Assembly (NCBI GenBank): GCA_003134675.1
Contig: PLBZ01000037.1
Location: forward strand, 3,641-14,197
Reading direction: 5' to 3'
DNA from: Solirubrobacterales bacterium
GTDB taxonomy: Bacteria; Actinomycetota; Thermoleophilia; Solirubrobacterales; Solirubrobacteraceae
DNA length: 10,557 bases
Positions 5,810 through 10,557 of this stretch are shown one piece after another. The number at the start of each line of letters is the position of its first letter. Position 1 is the stretch's first letter. Position numbers and translations under genes: made by a program. The notes under the pieces are model-generated. The model was not told the DNA's origin and ran no database searches. It worked only from the letters and a program-made list of their open reading frames with translations.

Positions 5810-7386
5810 TTTCCCCAGGATCACGCTTCGGCGTCGCGGCCGGCCACGAGCACTACAAGTGGTGGGCGCTCTCGTGTACGAGCCTCGGAATGTTGCTCGC
5901 CGCGACCAACTCGGGCACATTGATCATCGCGCTGCCCGATCTCGAGCGCTCGCTGCACACCAGCCTGCTGGCACTCGTATGGGTGATCCTGGCCTACCTG
6001 ATCGCCGCCACGGTGCTGGTGCTGACCGCCGGGCGCCTGAGCGACCTGTTCGGGCGCAAGCGCGCCTACGTCGGTGGCTTCCTCGTGTTCGCATTGGCTT
6101 CGCTCGGAGCCGGCTTCGCGCCAAATGTCACCGTGCTGATCATCTGGCGCATCCTGCAGGGCATCGCCTCGGCATTCCTGTTCGCCAACGCCGCCGCACT
6201 GGTAACCGATGCGTTCCCGAAGGAGGAACTCGGGCTGGCGATGGGCGCCAACACGATGGTCGCCGCCGTCGGCCTGGTGCTCGGTCCGGTGCTCGGCGGT
6301 GCGCTGGTGGCGATCTCCTGGCACTGGGTGTTCTGGTTCAACGTCCCGCTCGCGCTCGCCGGCGCCGTCTGGGGCGCGCTGATCCTGCGCGAGCTCTCAA
6401 AACCAGACGCCGTGCGCGGTTATGACGTCCTGGGTACCTCAACCTTCGTGATCGGGCTCACCGGCCTGGTGCTCGGGGTCTCGCGCGGCGGGCTCAGCGG
6501 CTGGAACGACACGATCGTGATCGCAGGACTCGCGGCCGCCGTCGTGCTGCTGCCGGCATGGGTGCTGATCGAGCGCCACTCTCGCGCGCCGATGCTCGAC
6601 TTGTCGCTGTTCGCCAACCGCCTGTTCGCCGCGGCGACCGCAGCGGCCTTCCTGAACGGGCTGGCGCGGTTCGCGCTGATGTTCCTGTTCGTCTTCTACT
6701 TCCAGGGCGCCCAGGGCCAGACCCCGATCACCGCCGGCATCGAGCTGATCCCGCTCGCGCTGGGGATGCTTGTGGCCTCCCCGATCGCCGGCATCTACGC
6801 GGACCGGCACGGCTCGCGCGGGCTGGCTGCGGCCGGCATGCTGGTGAGCGCGATCGGCCTCGCGGCGATGACCACGCTCGAGGTGCACACGCCCTACTGG
6901 CAGAGCGCGCTGTGGCTCTTGATCGTCGGTCTCGGCTCGGGCATGTTCAACAGCCCCAACACCTCGGCGATGATGGGCACCGTCCCCGCCGAGCGGCGCG
7001 GTATCGCCGCGGGGGCGCGCACGCTGCTGCAGAACACCGGCGCGGTGCTCTCGATCGCTTTCGTGCTCGCGGTCGTCACCTCGGCCGTGCCCAAGGCCAC
7101 GCTGTTCGCGGTCTTCTCTGGTCTGACCAAGGGACTGTCGGCGCAGAAGCTCGACCCGTTCATCGCCAACATGCACGTCGCGCTGTGGGTGCTCGCCGCC
7201 ACCTCGCTGCTGGGCGCCGCGGTATGCCTGATGCGCCCACGACACGTCGTCCTGAGCGCGGATGGCGGCGCTGGATCGGCGTCCTCGCTCGCTCGCGTGC
7301 ACAGCACGCCACGCTCACTGCGTCCTGGCCCAGCTTGCCCTCCACACCCAGGACAGCCCGATCGTGATCGAGGGGTTGCCCTATGA
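5788..7386 (+). CDS. MFS exporter, DHA2 (EmrB/QacA) type, 14 TM
   Basis: This 532-residue protein has about 14 hydrophobic spans and belongs to the drug:H+ antiporter-2 group. Motif A is GRLSDLFGRKR (82-92) and motif C, the antiporter mark, is GLVLGPVLGG (162-171). SWHWVFWFNVPLAL (177-190) corresponds to the usual W-x-W-x-F-x-x-N-x-P block. The TM1 motif usually reads LDxTIVNVALP, but here it is ATNSGTLIIALP (39-50), with Asn where Asp is expected. Substrates cannot be told from sequence. After residue 486 comes a tail of about 45 residues rich in Pro, Arg, Ser and Gly with no membrane or family feature. ATG 5788 (or 5791) is chosen from the first homologous region; upstream codons overlap msrB. 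No strong ribosome site is seen. The stop overlaps the merR start (ATGA), implying coupled translation. Confidence 0.9.
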   Translation: MMLTFTSISPGSRFGVAAGHEHYKWWALSCTSLGMLLAATNSGTLIIALPDLERSLHTSLLALVWVILAYLIAATVLVLTAGRLSDLFGRKRAYVGGFLVFALASLGAGFAPNVTVLIIWRILQGIASAFLFANAAALVTDAFPKEELGLAMGANTMVAAVGLVLGPVLGGALVAISWHWVFWFNVPLALAGAVWGALILRELSKPDAVRGYDVLGTSTFVIGLTGLVLGVSRGGLSGWNDTIVIAGLAAAVVLLPAWVLIERHSRAPMLDLSLFANRLFAAATAAAFLNGLARFALMFLFVFYFQGAQGQTPITAGIELIPLALGMLVASPIAGIYADRHGSRGLAAAGMLVSAIGLAAMTTLEVHTPYWQSALWLLIVGLGSGMFNSPNTSAMMGTVPAERRGIAAGARTLLQNTGAVLSIAFVLAVVTSAVPKATLFAVFSGLTKGLSAQKLDPFIANMHVALWVLAATSLLGAAVCLMRPRHVVLSADGGAGSASSLARVHSTPRSLRPGPACPPHPGQPDRDRGVAL

Positions 7387-7853
7387 GCGAGACAGCCGGG
7401 CCCAGCCTGCGCATCGGCGACGTCGCGCGCCTCGCAGGCACGACCCCTCGCACGATCCGCTACTACGAGGAGATCGGCCTGCTCCCCCAAGCGCCCGCCC
7501 GGCCCTCCGGCCAGCACCGTCTGTATACCGACACCGAGGTCGAGCGTCTGCGCGAGGTGATGCGCCTGAAGGACCTGCTCGGGGTCTCGCTCGAGCAGCT
7601 GAAGACACTGCTCGCCGCCGAGGATGCACGCGCCGCGGTCCGCGCCCAGCTGCGCCGGGACGATGTCGACCCGGAGCGCCGGCGCGAGCTGCTGGGCGAG
7701 GCGCTCGGTCACCTCGACCGCCAGCTCGAGCTCGTCCGTGGCCGCGCGGCCGAGCTCGCGAACCTGGAAGAGGAGCTGTGCCAGACGCACAAGCGCGTGC
7801 GCCGCAAGATCCGCGAGCTGGACGCGGCCCGCGCGGTGAGTATCACCGCTTGA
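7383..7853 (+). CDS. MerR-family transcriptional regulator
   Basis: The 156-residue protein has the N-terminal winged helix of the MerR family: LRIGDVARLAGTTPRTIRYY (9-28), EEIGLLPQA, then the wing SGQHRLYTDTEVERL (42-56). A long helix (about 70-150) rich in Glu, Arg and Leu would form the dimer coiled coil. There is a single cysteine (C133), so it is not a classical metal sensor with paired cysteines. No effector domain follows. MerR proteins commonly activate efflux genes by untwisting a 19-20 bp promoter spacer. It overlaps the upstream exporter by four bases and lies 76 bp before a second one, so it probably controls one or both; no operator is certain. The effector is unknown. Confidence 0.92.
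   Translation: MSETAGPSLRIGDVARLAGTTPRTIRYYEEIGLLPQAPARPSGQHRLYTDTEVERLREVMRLKDLLGVSLEQLKTLLAAEDARAAVRAQLRRDDVDPERRRELLGEALGHLDRQLELVRGRAAELANLEEELCQTHKRVRRKIRELDAARAVSITA
7833..7849 (+). promoter_or_regulatory. Perfect 7-bp inverted repeat at the merR 3' end
   Basis: GCGGTGA (7833-7839) and TCACCGC (7843-7849) are perfect inverted copies separated by GTA, ending one base before the merR stop codon. It could be an operator for the downstream exporter, about 37 bp upstream of the likely -10, or an mRNA hairpin between the two genes. Function is not shown. Confidence 0.35.
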
Positions 7854-7885
7854 CCGGAGCGCCCGGAACAGACGCGCCCCGTTCA

Positions 7886-7891
7886 TATAGT
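7886..7891 (+). promoter_or_regulatory. Probable -10 box of the second exporter
   Basis: TATAGT differs from the consensus at one base and stands in otherwise GC-rich DNA. It predicts a start near 7898 and a leader of about 32 nt. The leader contains the ribosome site GAGGAG (7919-7924), 5 nt before the GTG start at 7930. No -35 was found at normal or MerR-type spacing. Confidence 0.4.
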
Positions 7892-7929
7892 CGAGGGCTA
7901 CGGCCTGTCGGCGAGAGCGAGGAGTAGTC

Positions 7930-9495
7930 GTGGAGCGCAAGTGGTGGACTCTGATCGCCGTCTCCGTAGCGATCTTCATGTTGCTGCTGGACATTACCGT
8001 CGTGAATGTCGCGCTGCCGGATATCCAGCGTTCGCTGCACTCGAGCTTTCAGGATCTGCAGTGGGTGATCGACGCCTACTCTCTGACGCTGGCCGCCTTT
8101 TTGCTGACCGCCGGTTCGCTGGCCGACCGGCTGGGACGCAGGCGTGTGTTCCTCGCAGGGCTTGTGGTGTTCACCGCCTCCTCGGTCGTGTGTGGGCTGT
8201 CCTCGAGCTCACTGATGCTCAACCTGGCCCGCGGCGTACAGGGAACCGGCGGAGCGATGATGTTCGCTACCTCGCTGGCCCTGATCGCCCAGGCATTTCA
8301 GGGCAAGGAGCGAGGGACGGCCTTTGGTGTCTTCGGTGCAGTCACTGGGGCGGCGGTGGCAGTGGGTCCGCTGGTGGGCGGAATCATCACTTCGGGGATC
8401 GGCTGGGAGTGGATCTTCTTCGTCAACCTGCCCATCGGGATCGCCGCCGTCGCACTCACGCTCGCCCGGGTGCAGGAGTCCCGCGACCCCGAGGCGACCG
8501 GCATGGACTGGCTCGGACTGATCACCTTTTCCGGGTCTCTGTTCCTACTGGTGTTTGCGCTCGTGCGCGGCAATGACAAGGGCTGGGGGTCTACGCAGAT
8601 CGTTGCCTTCCTCGTGCTCTCATTGGTTCTGATCGTGCTGTTCTTGATCGTCGAGCGCCTGCAGGAGCGCCCGATGCTCGATCTCACACTGTTTCGCCGC
8701 CCGGCCTTCACGGGCGCCAACATCGTCGCGTTCGCCCTCTCAGGCTCAATTTTCGCGATGTTCCTGTACCTCACGCTCTACATCCAGGACGTGCTGGGCT
8801 TCAGCCCCCTACAGGCCGGGCTGCGCTTCCTGCCGATCACGTTGCTGTCGTTCTTCGTCGCTCCAGTGGCCGGCCGCCTGAGCGTGCGCGTGCCGATCCG
8901 CTTGCTGCTGGGGGTAGGACTGCTGCTGATCAGCGTCGGCCTCGCGGCGATGACCGCTGTCGATGCGAGCTCGCCCTGGACGACGCTGATCCCCGGCTTT
9001 GCGATTGCCGGCGTGGGCATCGGCCTCGTCAATCCGCCGCTGGCCTCGGCGGCGATCGGCGTGGTCCCACACGAGCGCAGCGGCATGGCCTCGGGTATCA
9101 ACAGCACTTTCCGTCAGGTCGGGATCGCCACGGGAATCGCTGGACTGGGAGCCATCTTCCAGCACAGCGTGACGCAGAGCACGAGCGCCGCGCTGAACGC
9201 CAGTGGCCACGCTCGGGAGATCCTCACCGCGGCCCACGGGCAGCTGAGCACGTTGCTCGAGTCCGGCAACGTGAGCCAGATCGCTCACACGCTCTCCCCC
9301 AGCGCGCGCAGCGCGCTGACCAGCTCTTATCGAGTCGGTTTCACGGATGCATTCACTGACATCCTGATCGTCGCGGCGGTTCTGGCGCTGGTGGGGTCGA
9401 TACTGGCCTTCATACTCGTGCGCAGCCGCGACTTCGTGAGCACTGCAGAGGCACCCGCGGCACACGAGCCCGAGCCAGCTGCAGCCGTCGGGTGA
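7930..9495 (+). CDS. MFS multidrug exporter, DHA2 (EmrB/QacA) type, 14 TM
   Basis: This 521-residue inner-membrane protein is a second DHA2 antiporter. It has the canonical TM1 motif LDITVVNVALP (20-30, D21), motif A GSLADRLGRRR (62-72), motif C GAAVAVGPLVGG (140-151), and WEWIFFVNLPIG (159-170). About 14 hydrophobic spans are visible. A polar, Ser/Ala/Thr-rich loop (about 425-470) precedes the last span. The short C-terminal tail is rich in Ala, Glu and Pro. The start is GTG 7930, supported by GAGGAG 5 nt upstream. It follows merR by 76 bp and is clearly diverged from the exporter on the other side of merR, so it is not a recent duplicate. The exported compound is unknown. Its stop is 8 bp from the stop of the convergent small gene. 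Confidence 0.95.
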   Translation: MERKWWTLIAVSVAIFMLLLDITVVNVALPDIQRSLHSSFQDLQWVIDAYSLTLAAFLLTAGSLADRLGRRRVFLAGLVVFTASSVVCGLSSSSLMLNLARGVQGTGGAMMFATSLALIAQAFQGKERGTAFGVFGAVTGAAVAVGPLVGGIITSGIGWEWIFFVNLPIGIAAVALTLARVQESRDPEATGMDWLGLITFSGSLFLLVFALVRGNDKGWGSTQIVAFLVLSLVLIVLFLIVERLQERPMLDLTLFRRPAFTGANIVAFALSGSIFAMFLYLTLYIQDVLGFSPLQAGLRFLPITLLSFFVAPVAGRLSVRVPIRLLLGVGLLLISVGLAAMTAVDASSPWTTLIPGFAIAGVGIGLVNPPLASAAIGVVPHERSGMASGINSTFRQVGIATGIAGLGAIFQHSVTQSTSAALNASGHAREILTAAHGQLSTLLESGNVSQIAHTLSPSARSALTSSYRVGFTDAFTDILIVAAVLALVGSILAFILVRSRDFVSTAEAPAAHEPEPAAAVG

Positions 9496-9503
9496 CGCAC
9501 GAT

Positions 9504-9701
9504 TCAACCCTCTCTTGGCTGGAAGCCGCGACAGCTCAGGACCGGGAGCCGGGGATAGCGCGGGTAAGCTGGATCTTCGCGCGAGCGCTCGCACAACGAG
9601 AACGTCGAGCCGCGTGTGTTGCGCACCTCACGCTGATGCTCACAACTGGCGCACAGCCCTTGCGTGTCAGGGCGCGGCGGGGGAGTCGTTCGCGCGGACA
9701 T
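9504..9701 (-). CDS. Small four-cysteine protein, conserved in actinobacteria, unknown function
   Basis: A 65-residue product is encoded opposite to its neighbours in what otherwise looks like a gap. After a Pro/Arg-rich N-terminus come LCASCEHQREVRNTRGSTFS (16-35), LCERSREDPAYP (36-47) and RYPRLPVLSCRGFQP (48-62). Cysteines are C17, C20, C37 and C57, a plausible single zinc site. I recognise the pattern CxxC-x(10)-RGS-x-F-x-x-C-x-R-S-x-x-DP-x-(Y/F)P-x-YP-x-LPV as that of short actinobacterial proteins annotated as hypothetical; this is from memory. No function is known to me. ATG 9701 is the best start; an in-frame ATG at 9758 would add 19 residues and reach into the promoter of the next gene. 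The ribosome site is weak. It is convergent with the exporter and divergent from the ABC gene. Confidence 0.72.
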   Translation of the reverse strand: MSARTTPPPRPDTQGLCASCEHQREVRNTRGSTFSLCERSREDPAYPRYPRLPVLSCRGFQPREG

Positions 9702-9738
9702 GACCGCAGCGTAGTGCCGTCCCGCGAGGACCGCCTGC

Positions 9739-9744
9739 AATAAT
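9739..9744 (+). promoter_or_regulatory. Possible -10 box for the ABC exporter gene
   Basis: AATAAT is the only AT-rich hexamer in the 59 bp between the divergent starts at 9701 and 9761. It would give a leader of only about 8-10 nt. No -35 and no Shine-Dalgarno are seen. Confidence 0.25.
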
Positions 9745-9760
9745 CGTTGCCCATACAACT

Positions 9761-10557
9761 ATGAGCACTTTCTACCGTCTACTCGGATTTTTGCGCCCCT
9801 ACAAGCGCGGGCTGATCGCCTCGTGGCTGCTCGCGAGCCTCGCGATGGTGATGACGGTGCTCGTGCCCCACCTCATCGGCCTGGCCGTGGAAGCAATCAG
9901 GAAAGGCGGCGCACACGCCGAACACCACCAGCTCACCCAGCGCACGCAGGATCGCCACACGCTGCTGGTGCTCGCGCTGGTGATCGTGGGCGCGGTGCTC
10001 TCGCGCTGGGCACTCACATACATGCGCCGGATGATCGCCGGGCGGATCTCACTCGCGATCGAATACGACCTGCGCAACCTGCTCTACGGCCACTTTCAGC
10101 GCCTGGAGCTGAGCTTCTTCGACCGCCAGCAGACGGGGCAGCTGATGTCACGTGCCACGGTGGACCTGCAGGCGGTGCGCTTCTTCCTCGGCTACGGGCT
10201 CGTGTTCATCCTGCAGTCGATCCTCACGCTCGTGCTGGCGGGCATCGCGATGATCGTCCTCAACCCCGGTCTCGGCCTGATCGCGATGGCGCCGGTGCCG
10301 TTCGTGGTAGTCATATCCCAGCGCTACGGGCGCAGCGCACGCCCGGCCGTGCAGGAGGTCCAGCAGCGAATCGCCGAGCTGACCGCCGACGCGGAGGAGA
10401 ACATCTCCGGAGTGCGCGTGGTGAAGTCCTTCGCACGCGAGCCGCGCCAGCTGGAGCGCTTCCGCCACAGCGTCGCGCGCGTGTTCGACCAGGCGATGGT
10501 CGCGACGCGCCTGGAGGCCAAGTTCAACCCGGTGATCGGCTTCCTGCCCCAGCTCGG
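9761..10557 (+). CDS. ABC exporter half-transporter, membrane domain (3'-truncated)
   Basis: The frame is open from ATG 9761 to the window end (265 complete codons), so only the transmembrane domain is visible; the ATPase domain should follow outside. The N-terminus MSTFYRLLGFLRPYKRGL leads into TM1 (about 19-43), then TM2 (67-88), a pair of spans at about 143-168 and 170-187, and long cytoplasmic helices. Typical type-I exporter blocks are ELSFFDRQQTGQLMSRATVD (116-135) and ENISGVRVVKSFARE (213-227), the latter a hallmark of the coupling-helix region. Such proteins work as dimers to export lipids, drugs or peptides. A second half-transporter gene often follows, but that cannot be seen. No clear ribosome site precedes the ATG. 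Confidence 0.92.
   Translation, partial: MSTFYRLLGFLRPYKRGLIASWLLASLAMVMTVLVPHLIGLAVEAIRKGGAHAEHHQLTQRTQDRHTLLVLALVIVGAVLSRWALTYMRRMIAGRISLAIEYDLRNLLYGHFQRLELSFFDRQQTGQLMSRATVDLQAVRFFLGYGLVFILQSILTLVLAGIAMIVLNPGLGLIAMAPVPFVVVISQRYGRSARPAVQEVQQRIAELTADAEENISGVRVVKSFAREPRQLERFRHSVARVFDQAMVATRLEAKFNPVIGFLPQL

Noticed and set aside
7262..7927. Plus-strand frame across merR (221 codons)
   Set aside because: Arg/Pro-rich shadow of merR in another frame with no family features.
9581..9592. Perfect 12-bp palindrome GCGAGCGCTCGC
   Set aside because: It falls in conserved Cys-Glu-Arg-Ser codons of the small four-Cys gene and is explained by coding sequence and GC content.
1..10557. CRISPR array, prophage, toxin-antitoxin or other defence system
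   Set aside because: No repeat-spacer array, integrase, transposase gene or defence-type domain was seen on either strand.

Overview
The window is about 10.5 kb of gene-dense, high-GC DNA with frequent GTG starts, short spacers and overlapping start/stop codons. The style fits an actinobacterium. An F420-dependent oxidoreductase-family protein, an actinobacterial-type small Cys protein and the general look of the proteins suggest the class Thermoleophilia (Solirubrobacterales-like). This placement rests on recognition of sequence style and was not tested by a search. The DNA reads as ordinary chromosome: no integrase, transposase gene, phage gene or CRISPR array is visible.

Left part (1-2046): the 3' end of comM, an Mg-chelatase-like AAA+ helicase cut by the window edge inside its Walker A motif, overlaps by one base a dprA-like gene. 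ComM and DprA both handle incoming single-stranded DNA in natural transformation, but this DprA has lost most of the signature residues of its DNA-binding Rossmann pocket. A tRNA-Gly(GCC) follows at once, and its likely -10 box overlaps the dprA stop codon.

Middle left (2047-3370): a tandem 21-bp imperfect repeat lies just past the tRNA. It is followed by a probably leaderless F420-dependent nitroreductase/quinone-reductase family gene and msrA. Two hairpins then separate msrA from the convergent amt.

Middle (3371-5752, minus strand): an ammonium transporter resembles the plant AMT2/MEP clade more than E. coli AmtB. Further upstream on the same strand is a two-gene unit of msrB and a small one-TM protein with four extracytoplasmic cysteines. 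MsrA and MsrB, which repair the S and R forms of methionine sulfoxide, therefore flank amt on opposite strands.

Right part (5788-9495): two DHA2-type 14-TM drug exporters flank a MerR-family regulator. The first exporter and merR overlap by four bases (ATGA); the second exporter has its own Shine-Dalgarno and a probable -10. Convergent to the second exporter is a 65-codon gene for a four-Cys protein, which I believe is a conserved but uncharacterised actinobacterial small protein. The window ends inside the membrane domain of an ABC exporter (from 9761). No stretch longer than 300 bases lacks a gene.
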